In this document: in pieces, positions 1 to 7,330 of the stretch
Position numbering within the stretch: the stretch's first letter is position 1
How the letters are laid out: the number at the start of each line of letters is the position of its first letter
Notes under the pieces: generated by a model
Told to the model about the DNA's origin: nothing
Database searches by the model: none
The model's input: only the letters and a program-made list of their open reading frames with translations
Made by a program: the position numbers and the translations under genes
From: Clostridium_AI sp002297865
GTDB taxonomy: Bacteria > Bacillota > Clostridia > Lachnospirales > Lachnospiraceae
Reading direction: 5' to 3'
NCBI GenBank assembly: GCA_937903005.1
Contig: CALFNR010000126.1
Span: 1-64,000 of the forward strand
Length of the DNA: 64,000 bases

Positions 1-18
1 CGGAATAGAGAAGAAAGT

Positions 19-55
19 AAAGAGGAAGAAGCCATGGAGGGCACTTCCTCTTTTT
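19..55 (+). terminator. Rho-independent terminator of a gene upstream of the window
   Basis: Positions 19-28 pair perfectly with 44-53 (core AGAGGAAG/CTTCCTCT) and run into a T tract. It most likely ends transcription from a gene to the left. That gene may stop at the TAG at 6-8, but an open frame also runs from base 1 to a TAA at 55-57, so the last codons cannot be assigned with certainty. Confidence 0.7.
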
Positions 56-92
56 AAGTCAAAACAAAACATCTTTTAGTAAACTTCTAACA

Positions 93-120
93 TTGACATT
101 TTTCAAGAAACGTGTAACCT
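93..120 (+). promoter_or_regulatory. Possible promoter of lrgAB
   Basis: A perfect -35 hexamer TTGACA (93-98) is followed after 16 bases by a weak -10 (TAACCT, 115-120). It lies 35 bases before the lrgA start and downstream of the terminator. The poor -10 could mean an activator is needed; LrgAB operons are commonly controlled by two-component or LysR-type regulators, none of which is visible here. Confidence 0.4.
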
Positions 121-154
121 TAATGGAGATAACCAATTTGGAAAGGATGATAAG

Positions 155-523
155 GTGAAAATTTTAAAGCAGTTTTTAGTGATTTTGTTGATTTCTTTTA
201 TTGGAGAAATATTAAATCTTGTATTGCCACTACCGATCCCTGCAAGCATTTACGGTATGACAATACTGTTTCTAGGACTTGTAAGTGGTCTTATTAAATT
301 GGATGATGTGAAAGAGGCAGGCAAGTTTTTGATTGAAATTATGCCAGTTATGTTTATTCCGGCAGGGGTTGGATTGATGTCCTCATTTGGAGTGCTTAAG
401 CCAATGCTGTTACCGGTAAGTGTCATAACTATAGTTGTTTTAGTGGCAGTGATGGCAGTGAGTGGAAAAGTGTCTCAAGCAGTTATACTTCGTACAAATG
501 GGAAAACGGAGGAAGAGTCATGA
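155..523 (+). CDS. lrgA: LrgA/CidA family holin-like membrane protein
   Basis: Small polytopic membrane protein of 122 residues, the usual length for the CidA/LrgA family. Members act with LrgB in murein hydrolase export and cell lysis control; in several bacteria LrgAB also exports or imports pyruvate or related by-products. The family signature around residues 24-35 (PLPIPASIYGM) is present and four hydrophobic segments cover most of the chain. The start is GTG at 155, preceded by a GAAAGG ribosome site. Its last four bases overlap lrgB (ATGA junction), indicating translational coupling. The family call is firm; the physiological role is inferred. Confidence 0.9.
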   Translation: MKILKQFLVILLISFIGEILNLVLPLPIPASIYGMTILFLGLVSGLIKLDDVKEAGKFLIEIMPVMFIPAGVGLMSSFGVLKPMLLPVSVITIVVLVAVMAVSGKVSQAVILRTNGKTEEES

Positions 524-1212
524 ATGAATTGATAGAATCATCTGTTTTTGCAGGAGTGACCATTAGCTTGTTTGCATACATGTTTGGTATGTATCTTAAG
601 AAAAAGCTTAGAAGTGCTATATGGAACCCGCTACTAATATCCATTATAGTAACGATAGGAATTCTTCTCGTGGCTCATATTGATTATGATACATACAATA
701 GTGGAGCAAAATATTTGAGCTGGTTTTTGACACCAGCGACTGTATGCTTAGCCATACCCTTATATGAACAGTTAGAACTATTAAAGAAAAACTGGAAAGC
801 TGTCATTGCAGGAATACTGTCAGGAGTATTAACGAGTCTTACTACAATTCTTGTGTTATGTATTATGTTTCGATTAGGGCACAAAGAATATGTTACATTG
901 CTTCCAAAATCAATTACAACTGCAATTGGAATGGGGGTATCCGAAGAGTTGGGTGGATACGTCACCATAACAGTAGCTGTAATTGTAATAACAGGAGTGC
1001 TTGGCAATATGCTGGCGCAAACAGTATGTAAACTATTCCGTATAACAGAACCGATTGCAAAAGGAGTCGCTATTGGTGCATCCTCACATGCCATCGGAAC
1101 GGCAAAAGCAATGGAAATGGGAGAAGTGGAAGGGGCAATGAGCAGCTTGTCAATCGCGGTAACAGGAATCATAACAGTATTTGGTGCATCTGTCTTTGCA
1201 AGATTTTTTTAA
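520..1212 (+). CDS. lrgB: LrgB family membrane protein
   Basis: Partner of LrgA, 230 residues, typical for the family. Conserved blocks are readable: LTPATVCLAIPLY near residue 70, PKSITTAIGMGVSEELGG near 130 and GASSHAIGTAKAMEMG near 190. Six or more hydrophobic segments are spread along the chain, in keeping with a cytoplasmic-membrane transporter-like protein. Overlap with lrgA by four bases points to a two-gene transcription unit, and the next gene follows after 47 bases. The function (control of autolysis, or pyruvate/by-product transport) comes from family knowledge and cannot be decided from sequence. Confidence 0.92.
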   Translation: MNELIESSVFAGVTISLFAYMFGMYLKKKLRSAIWNPLLISIIVTIGILLVAHIDYDTYNSGAKYLSWFLTPATVCLAIPLYEQLELLKKNWKAVIAGILSGVLTSLTTILVLCIMFRLGHKEYVTLLPKSITTAIGMGVSEELGGYVTITVAVIVITGVLGNMLAQTVCKLFRITEPIAKGVAIGASSHAIGTAKAMEMGEVEGAMSSLSIAVTGIITVFGASVFARFF

Positions 1213-1259
1213 GGAAGATCTTATCGAATGAAAAACGATAATAGTAGGGAGAAAAATAG

Positions 1260-1913
1260 ATGAAAGAAAAAAAAGCAGTAGAGATAATAGGTGGCAGTGA
1301 TGGACCAACAGCCGTATTCATAGCAGGAAAGAGCAAAGAAAAGAATCCAGTAAAGCGAGTAAAAAATTGGGCTGGCAATAAAAAGTACCAGCATAATCGA
1401 AAGAAAGCAGGCAAAAAGGTGATTGCCGATCCGCATACACTGGAGGAAACAGGAACCTATATCAAAGAGCAATATAAGGGTGTAGAGGTTGACAAGAATA
1501 CCGAACTCTATCAAGAAAAATATAGGGAAATCCGCTCCTCATTAATTCTTCAGCATAGACCTGACTTGACAGGAGGTCCATTAAAGAACCTTCGTCCAGA
1601 GAATGTAGAAGATGAGAAAGCCGTTTTAAAATGGATGGCACTTATAACAGAACGTCAGGAAAATGCTAATAAGGTGCCAGAAGAAGCATTTTCTATTGAA
1701 TATCATTTATATGAAATCAAAGGGAAGAACGTGGAAGAATTTTTTATAGAGATAGAATATCAATATGAAGTATTATCTATGGCCTATTCGGGAGATACTA
1801 AATGGGGTGATACGATATGTAAGGATATTTATTCCTATTATGGAGTGACAGAAGAGGATATCAAAAACAAGACGAAACGTTATCAAACGTTATTAACTAT
1901 ATTAGCAACTTAA
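1260..1913 (+). CDS. Uncharacterised protein with an N-terminal IGGSDGPT motif
   Basis: A hydrophilic protein of 217 residues. Residues 9-19 (EIIGGSDGPTAVF) match the GGxDGPT signature of the beta subunit of sodium-pumping decarboxylases (OadB/GcdB), but the remainder lacks the many membrane helices of that subunit. It is followed by a lysine/arginine-rich stretch (about 24-55) and an acidic, aromatic-rich C-terminal half. An AGGGAG ribosome site precedes the ATG, and the gene sits 47 bases after lrgB, so it may be cotranscribed. Automatic annotation could mislabel it as a decarboxylase subunit because of the short motif. I do not recognise the overall family. Confidence 0.7.
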   Translation: MKEKKAVEIIGGSDGPTAVFIAGKSKEKNPVKRVKNWAGNKKYQHNRKKAGKKVIADPHTLEETGTYIKEQYKGVEVDKNTELYQEKYREIRSSLILQHRPDLTGGPLKNLRPENVEDEKAVLKWMALITERQENANKVPEEAFSIEYHLYEIKGKNVEEFFIEIEYQYEVLSMAYSGDTKWGDTICKDIYSYYGVTEEDIKNKTKRYQTLLTILAT

Positions 1914-1952
1914 CTAAAAAAATTAACTAAGAAAGGACATTGGTTTATTGGA

Positions 1953-1981
1953 TTGACAGAGCGAAACGTGTCCCCTATAAT
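1953..1981 (+). promoter_or_regulatory. Consensus sigma-A promoter of the oligoendopeptidase gene
   Basis: TTGACA at 1953-1958, a 17-base spacer and TATAAT at 1976-1981: all twelve consensus positions match. Transcription should start near 1988, about 28 bases before the ATG at 2016. This rules out the longer reading frame that begins at 1953, inside the -35 box. Confidence 0.85.
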
Positions 1982-2015
1982 TGAAATAAAATTTAATTCG
2001 GAAAGGAAGAAAAGA

Positions 2016-3687
2016 ATGAAATTTAGTGAAATGGAATACCAGCGACTGGATTTAGATGTCCTTCGCCAAAAAGCAAATACAATAATAGAAGAATTTGAAA
2101 CAGCACAATCAGGAGCAGCACAATTTGAGGTACATAAGAAATATTATGCACTGAAGGATGAGGTTGCAACTACAGTTATCATTGCTAGAATCAGACATGA
2201 TATTGATACCGCTGATGAATTTTACAATCAGGAAAATAATTATTATGATGAGATTCTTCCAGAAATTCAGAATCTTGAAATGATGTATCTTCGTAAAGTG
2301 TATGAATCCCCATATCGAGATTATTTAGAAGAAAAGATAGGGAAAGTTGCATTTGCCAATATGGATGTAAGATTACACGCAATTGATGAGAAAATTTTGC
2401 CTCTTATGAAGCAGGAAAATGCGTTGACTTCCCAATATGATAATTTAATTGCAAGTGCAAAAATTGACTGGGATGGAGAGGTACTGAACCTGTCTCTTCT
2501 TCGCAAGTATTTAACAAGTAATGACAGAGAGGTACGTGCAAGCTTACGAAAAATATACACAGTTCTTCGTTGAAAATGGAGATGAGTTAGATCGTATCTA
2601 TGATGAACTGGTAAAGAATCGTACAGAACAGGCAAGAATGCTTGGATATGATAATTACCTTGAATTAGGGTATAACCGCCAGCTTCGTAATTGTTATCGA
2701 CAAAAAGAAGTGGAAGCATTCCGCGACCAGATCAAGAAATACTATGTGCCATTTGCAACAAAACTTCATGAAAAACGTAGACAAAGATTAGGCTTAGAAC
2801 AATTATCCTACATTGATAATGATGTATTTTTCCTTAATGGAAATCCAGCACCGATTGGTACACCAGAAGAGATTATGGAAAATGGCAAGAAAATGTACCA
2901 TGAACTTTCCAAGGAGACAAAAGAGTTTATTGACTTTATGATGGATAATGAATTATTTGATGTTCTTGGAAGAAAGACCAAAAAGGCCGGTGGTTACATG
3001 GATTTTTTACCTAAGTATAATGCGCCTTTTGTATTTGCTAATTTCAATGGTACGGATGGAGATATTGATGTTATCACACATGAGATGGGACATGCACTTC
3101 AAGGATATATTTCAGGCAAGGATCCAATTCGTGAACATGCTGACATTACAATGGAAACAGCTGAAACACATTCTATGTCTATGGAGTTCTTTACAGAACC
3201 TTGGATGAATCTGTTCTTTGACGATAAGACAGAGGAATATGTAGAATCTCATTTTGAAAGTGCTGCCATCTTTATTCCATACGGATGTATGGTAGACGAA
3301 TTCCAGCATCGCGTGTATGAGAATCCAGAGATGACACCAGCGGAGCGTCATGGGGTATGGAAGGAACTTGAAAAGGTTTACCGTCCGCATTTAAGTTATG
3401 AAGGAAACCCTTATTTTGAAAAGGGTGGATTCTGGCAAAAACAGCTTCATATTTATGATTACCCATTGTATTATATTGATTATTGTATCGCACAGATTTG
3501 TGCGTTCCAATATAAAATCTGGATGGATGAAAATTATCAGGAAGCTTGGGAGAGTTATCTGCACTTATGTGAGTTATCGGCAAGCGACTTCTTTATGAAC
3601 TTGTTAGAGGAAGTTGGTCTTGACAATCCATTTGAAGATGGCTGCGTGGAAAGAATCGTTAAGAAACTGGAAGAAAAACTGAATTAA
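2016..3687 (+). pseudogene. pepF: M3-family oligoendopeptidase F, split by a single-base frameshift
   Basis: Cytoplasmic zinc metallopeptidase of the M3B (PepF) family that trims short peptides. The first part (ATG 2016, site GAAAGGAAG) encodes the N-terminal helical domain. It stays in frame up to about 2540 and then hits a TGA at 2571-2573. The second part, one frame over, continues from about 2541 to 3687 and carries the zinc motif HEMGH (VITHEMGHALQGY) with the downstream ExxS region (ETHSMSMEF). Removing one base from the AA at 2540-2541 restores an uninterrupted protein of about 556 residues, a normal length. Both halves are well conserved, so this is a recent mutation, a sequencing error or, less likely, a recoding site. 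A perfect promoter and a terminator flank it. Confidence 0.85.
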
Positions 3688-3703
3688 TAGGTAGGACATC
3701 ATG

Positions 3704-3767
3704 GAAACACTTTCTTTACTGTTTATTTTAATGAAAAGACTAATGTAAGGGGAGTGTTTCTTTTTTT
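3704..3767 (+). terminator. Terminator after pepF
   Basis: Bases 3704-3719 pair with 3745-3760 (outer stem GAAACACT/AGTGTTTC, inner part with a few G-T pairs) around a 25-base loop, then seven T residues at 3761-3767. Confidence 0.75.
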
Positions 3768-4011
3768 ACTAAAAAGTTCATAAATGCTAAATTAATCTGA
3801 AGATACTCAATTTGAATACAGGAGAACAAAGGTTAGCATTGGACGCAGCAAAATTGTATGCAAAGCAAAAGGATATTAAAATGTATACGAGGATCAAAAC
3901 ATAACTGTCGCTATGTTACTAAAAATAAGATATAATAATTCATAGGATTATGCAGCATCTAAAATCAACTTTCTAAGAGGTGATTCAGATGGCAAAAAGT
4001 AGAGGGTAAGT
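3768..4011 (+). other. Intergenic stretch with a possible gene fragment and a seven-codon minicistron
   Basis: No full gene is visible. An open stretch at 3812-3904 has coding-like composition but no start; it ends with LDAAKLYAKQKDIKMYTRIKT and could be a relic of a lost gene. At 3989-4009 there is a six-residue reading frame (MAKSRG) with a good ribosome site (GAGGTGATTCAG). It ends two bases before the ATG of the next gene, so it may couple translation or be the remains of a decayed upstream gene. Confidence 0.35.
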
Positions 4012-4890
4012 ATGAAGATATTATATGAAAACGAAGGAAACTGGTACAAAGGAAATTTACATATGCACACGACAGTGTCAGATGGCAAGGTTTCACCAGA
4101 GCAAGCAATTCAGAAATACAAAGAAGCAGGTTATGACTTTCTTTCTCTATCTGACCATTGGGTGGAAAGCGAGAATACGTATGAGAATGGAATGCTTTTA
4201 TTAAGTGGATGTGAGTGGGATACTGGTGATATGGTCCATACTCCTATTTATCATATCCTTGGAATTGGTATGGATAAGAAGACAGGACTTAAAATGGATA
4301 ATACGAGACCGCCTCAGAAAATAATTGATACAATTATCAATGCCGGCGGCATTGCCATACTAGCTCATCCTGCATGGTCATTGACTGAACCAAGTGAGGT
4401 CATGGAACTGAATGGACTTGCAGGTGCTGAAATTTATAATACCGTATCCAATGTTCCATTTAACAATGGCAGAAGGGCAGATTCTAGTTTGTATTTTGAT
4501 TTGTGGGCATCCAAAGGGAAATATTTGCAGTGTTTTGCTGGAGATGATAGCCATTGGTATCAAGGGGAAGAAGCTCAGTCGTTCATTATGGTAAAGGCAA
4601 AAGAATGTACGCGCGAGGGAATATTAGATGCTCTAAAAGAAGGAAATTTTTATGCAAGCCAGGGACCATTATTTGATTCAATCAAAGTGGAAGATGGCAA
4701 GGTGTTCGTTACGTGTTCAGGAGCAGAACGAATTGTATTTTACAGCAATACTGTATGGTGTAGTGACAGAAGTCAAATGATGAAAGATAACGGTGCAGTG
4801 TATGAAATTAAATCTACCGACAAGTACGTAAGAGTTGAATTAATTGATGAAAAGGGAAAAATGGCTTGGAGTGCACCCTTTTCTGTATAA
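4012..4890 (+). CDS. PHP-domain metal-dependent phosphoesterase
   Basis: 292-residue protein of the PHP/CehA-like metallohydrolase superfamily, whose members hydrolyse phosphoester bonds at a multinuclear metal site. Metal-ligand motifs are in the expected order: HMHTTVSDG near residue 18-26, SDHW near 45, a LAHPAWS block near 122 and GDDSHWY near 181. A small C-terminal beta-rich part (about 220-292) follows. The ATG at 4012 is tightly linked to the six-codon reading frame before it, and that minicistron's ribosome site may serve both. The neighbours are unrelated. The substrate cannot be told from sequence; nucleotide or polyphosphate-type substrates are usual for the family. Confidence 0.85.
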   Translation: MKILYENEGNWYKGNLHMHTTVSDGKVSPEQAIQKYKEAGYDFLSLSDHWVESENTYENGMLLLSGCEWDTGDMVHTPIYHILGIGMDKKTGLKMDNTRPPQKIIDTIINAGGIAILAHPAWSLTEPSEVMELNGLAGAEIYNTVSNVPFNNGRRADSSLYFDLWASKGKYLQCFAGDDSHWYQGEEAQSFIMVKAKECTREGILDALKEGNFYASQGPLFDSIKVEDGKVFVTCSGAERIVFYSNTVWCSDRSQMMKDNGAVYEIKSTDKYVRVELIDEKGKMAWSAPFSV

Positions 4891-4897
4891 AAAGCCC

Positions 4898-4928
4898 TTG
4901 ACTCTCTCATTGCGTCATAGTTTATACT
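4898..4928 (+). promoter_or_regulatory. Promoter with 19-base spacer typical of MerR-family control
   Basis: TTGACT (4898-4903) and TATACT (4923-4928) are separated by 19 bases. This over-long spacing is characteristic of promoters that MerR-family activators untwist. It lies directly before the relic of an effector-binding regulator, which suits an autoregulated merR-type gene that has since decayed. Confidence 0.6.
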
Positions 4929-4934
4929 AAGTTT

Positions 4935-5182
4935 CGAGGTCAAGAAGACAAATACGATGCCAATCGGATTTCTGTCTTAAAGGACATTGTAGTATTAAAG
5001 AAAACTCCAGAGAGATATGTTGCATCTGTTAGACAAATGAAGTAAATATGGCAATTGTCAACTGGATTAAAGAGAATGGATATGAATTTGCAGGACCGAT
5101 GTTTAATATTTATTATGCGAGTCCAGCAACGACACAAAATGAAGACGAGTTTGTGACGGAAGTTTGTTATCCGATAAAATAA
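4935..5182 (+). pseudogene. Relic of a MerR-type regulator with a GyrI-like effector-binding domain
   Basis: Two short coding-like pieces remain. Bases 4941-5045 encode DKYDANRISVLKDIVVLKKT and PERYVASVRQMK, then a stop, which looks like the linker and first strand of a GyrI-like domain. Bases 5048-5182 encode 44 residues ending FVTEVCYPIK, which look like the last strands of the same domain (NGYEFAGPMFNIYY, then the E-V-x-Y-P-I ending). The N-terminal DNA-binding part and the middle of the effector domain are missing. With the MerR-type promoter just before it, a decayed multidrug-sensing regulator is the best reading. The domain assignment is by eye. Confidence 0.55.
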
Positions 5183-5204
5183 CGTTTTGGAGGGAAACAG
5201 CTAG

Positions 5205-6110
5205 ATGATTTATACAGTTACTTTAAATCCATCCCTTGACTATGTAGTGGAAATGGATGAGATGAAACCAGGTGCTACGAATCGTTCAAAAAGTGAACAT
5301 ATGCTTCCTGGAGGAAAGGGTATCAATGTTTCGATTGTGCTTAAAAATCTAGGAGTGCCAAGTGTAGCATTAGGATTTATTGCAGGGTTTACTGGTGATG
5401 AAATTGCGAAGAATGTTTCTGACTTAGGATGTAAAACAGACTTCATCCAATTAGAAAAAGGCATGTCTCGTATTAATGTAAAATTAAAAGCAGATGATGA
5501 AACAGAAATTAACTGTGTTGGCCCATGCATTTCCAAAGCAGAAGTAGAAAAGCTTTATGCGCAGTTAGATAAGTTAGAAGAAGGCGATGTTCTAGTACTT
5601 GCTGGAAGTATTCCAAGCTCAGTATCAGATTCCATCTATCAGGACATCATGACAAGACTCTCGAATAAGAAGGTCATGGTGATTGTAGATGCAACGAAAG
5701 ACTTATTATGTAACGTATTAGAAAAACGTCCATTTTTAATCAAGCCAAACAATCATGAATTAGGGGAGATTTTTGGTGTAGAGTTAAAGACCAATGAAGA
5801 GATTATAAACTATGGCAAAAAGCTTCAGAAAAGAGGAGCAAGAAACGTTCTTATTTCCATGGCTGGAGATGGCGCAATTTTCTTAGGTGAGGATGGCAGT
5901 GTATATGAAAGTGAAGCACCAAAAGGAAAAGTAATCAATTCCGTTGGGGCAGGGGATTCCATGGTGGCTGGATTTCTAGCTGGATATTTAGATAAGAAAG
6001 ATTATAAGCATGCATTCAAAATGGGTATTGCAGCAGGCAGTGCAAGTGCATTTTCTAAAGAGTTAGCAACAAAGGAAGAGATAGAGACAATTTATTTTTC
6101 TACTTGGTAA
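5205..6110 (+). CDS. fruK: 1-phosphofructokinase family sugar-phosphate kinase
   Basis: PfkB-family kinase of 301 residues, the normal length for FruK/LacC enzymes, which phosphorylate fructose-1-phosphate or tagatose-6-phosphate using ATP. The N-terminal TLNPSLDYVVEMDE, the substrate-side GGKGINVSIVLKNLG (about residues 37-51) and the C-terminal VGAGDSMVAGFLAGY (about 246-260), which contains the catalytic aspartate, are all intact. The start is ATG 5205 with a GGAGGG ribosome site. Unlike most fruK genes it has no fructose PTS permease or DeoR-type regulator beside it, so the exact substrate is open. The decayed regulator before it may once have belonged to another gene. Confidence 0.85.
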   Translation: MIYTVTLNPSLDYVVEMDEMKPGATNRSKSEHMLPGGKGINVSIVLKNLGVPSVALGFIAGFTGDEIAKNVSDLGCKTDFIQLEKGMSRINVKLKADDETEINCVGPCISKAEVEKLYAQLDKLEEGDVLVLAGSIPSSVSDSIYQDIMTRLSNKKVMVIVDATKDLLCNVLEKRPFLIKPNNHELGEIFGVELKTNEEIINYGKKLQKRGARNVLISMAGDGAIFLGEDGSVYESEAPKGKVINSVGAGDSMVAGFLAGYLDKKDYKHAFKMGIAAGSASAFSKELATKEEIETIYFSTW

Positions 6111-6164
6111 CAACTTTGCTACAACTAAAGAGTAAACTATCCTTACTTATTATATGGGTAGGTT

Positions 6165-6386
6165 ATGAATGGAACAGAATTAAAAGAAGATTACGATCCA
6201 TTTCTAATGTTTGATGTGGAGGCAATCGACCAAGAAGAACGTTTTGCATCATTTAGAGATAATAAAAATAGATTTATCACAATTTTTGACCAGAAAGAAC
6301 GTGGAATTACAATGGAGGATAACGGTAAGATTTCCTTAATTACAGTTATGAAAAATGATAAGGTTATGAGTGGTGAAGCAAAATAA
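6165..6386 (+). CDS. Small hypothetical protein
   Basis: A 73-residue acidic reading frame with a weak ribosome site (GGGTAGG) before the ATG. It contains no recognisable motif, signal peptide or membrane segment. It lies two bases before a degraded transposase and so may be a fragment of a lost gene rather than a working one. No function is proposed. Confidence 0.35.
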   Translation: MNGTELKEDYDPFLMFDVEAIDQEERFASFRDNKNRFITIFDQKERGITMEDNGKISLITVMKNDKVMSGEAK

Positions 6387-6388
6387 GG

Positions 6389-6932
6389 TTGACAGAGTGT
6401 CTTTCGGATTTGAGAAAAAAGATGGTCACGAGCTTAATTCGGGGAAAGCAATTCATAGAAAATGAAAAAGAAAATGTAAGCAAGCAGGACTGCGTGCTAA
6501 ATGCAGCAAAACGCCTTTTGGCAAAAATCAAAAAAGATTATCCGAGACTTCCAATCTGTATACAGGGAGATGCCTTGTATGCTGCAGAACCGCTCATGAA
6601 ACTTTGCAAGAAAAAATACCATTGGGAGTACCTGTTTACACAGAAAAGCACAAGACAGAAAAACTGGATGAAGGGTTCAATAACCAGAAGAATGGTTTAT
6701 ACCGTATTGAACATCTCAACAGTAAAAAAATGCAATGAAAAACCATTATCTGCTGACACAGATTTCGGATATTCTGATGCAGATTTATCTGGCGTGGAAT
6801 CCATATATAAAGGAGCTAAAACAGACAATAAAAAATACATCTTCAAGGCTACTGGAAAGTTTTCGAACAATAACAGTAACGGAAGAAGATGTATCCTACA
6901 TTTTCAGATACACAACAGTGTATCTAGAATAA
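6389..6932 (+). mobile_element. Degenerate DDE-type transposase remnant
   Basis: Pieces of one transposase are spread over different frames. Bases 6389-6660 encode a segment containing KQDCVLNAAKRLLAKIKK, then IQGDALYAAEPLM and FTQKSTRQK. Frame 6670-6735 encodes EGFNNQKNGLYRIEHLNSKK. Frame 6735-6932 encodes MKNHYLLTQISDILMQIYL and a C-terminal part ending YIFRYTTVYLE. The order and spacing fit a single transposase with at least two frameshifts and a missing central part of perhaps 90 residues between the first two pieces. The insertion-sequence family was not identified, and no terminal inverted repeats were found. It marks an old insertion immediately upstream of the biosynthetic operon. Confidence 0.7.
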
Positions 6933-6946
6933 CAAGATTATTTTAG

Positions 6947-7330
6947 CACAGGTGATGGTTGAATGGAAGAGGAAATAACAGAATATTTATAAAAAATTTC
7001 AGAAAATTGGGCCAACACAGCTATAAGATGTGCATAACTAAGCAAATTAATTTGAAAAAGGTAGATAATTGTTAAAATCATGAAAAGGAGATGGAGGGAA
7101 CGAAAAGAATCAAATTTATTCCTCACCGCTGACCTTTGTAGATAAAACTTGACATTGTTCAATGCTATTGTTATAATAATAAGGCTTATTAATCTGACAT
7201 CAATTAAGGTAAGACAATGCTAATAAAGTTTGTGCAAAAAACAAACTAATCATTAAAATCCAATAATTATGAATACTACAAGATAAGAAAATAATGTAAG
7301 CACATACATATGTAGTTAGGGAGTGAAAAA
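6947..7330 (+). other. Leader and control region of the biosynthetic operon
   Basis: No gene is seen in these 384 bases. The left part (6947-7148) is AT-rich without recognisable coding sequence. The right part holds the promoter (7149-7177) and an untranslated leader of about 147 bases. The leader has a small hairpin (7227-7233 with 7241-7247, loop GCAAAAA) and a 10-base perfect palindrome TACATATGTA (7305-7314) just before the ribosome site. The palindrome could bind a regulator, but nothing else supports this. Confidence 0.5.
7149..7177 (+). promoter_or_regulatory. Consensus sigma-A promoter of the biosynthetic operon
   Basis: TTGACA at 7149-7154, a 17-base spacer and TATAAT at 7172-7177, a full match to consensus. 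It is the only strong promoter seen before the 15-gene run, and the first terminator comes at 22163. The predicted transcript start is near 7184. Confidence 0.85.

Noticed and set aside
1..57. Open frame from base 1 to TAA at 55-57 as the end of an upstream gene
   Set aside because: A clear terminator hairpin lies inside it, so the gene more likely ends at or before the TAG at 6-8; too short to decide.
1260..1913. Sodium-pumping decarboxylase beta subunit
   Set aside because: Only a short motif matches; there are no membrane helices and no biotin or alpha subunit genes nearby.
1953..2015. N-terminal extension of the oligoendopeptidase frame from a TTG at 1953
   Set aside because: The TTG is part of a perfect -35 box and the -10 lies inside the extension; the ATG at 2016 has a ribosome site.
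2521..3687. Second half of the peptidase read as an independent gene starting at ATG 2521
   Set aside because: No ribosome site, and the first residues are out-of-frame sequence of the upstream half; it is one gene with a frameshift.
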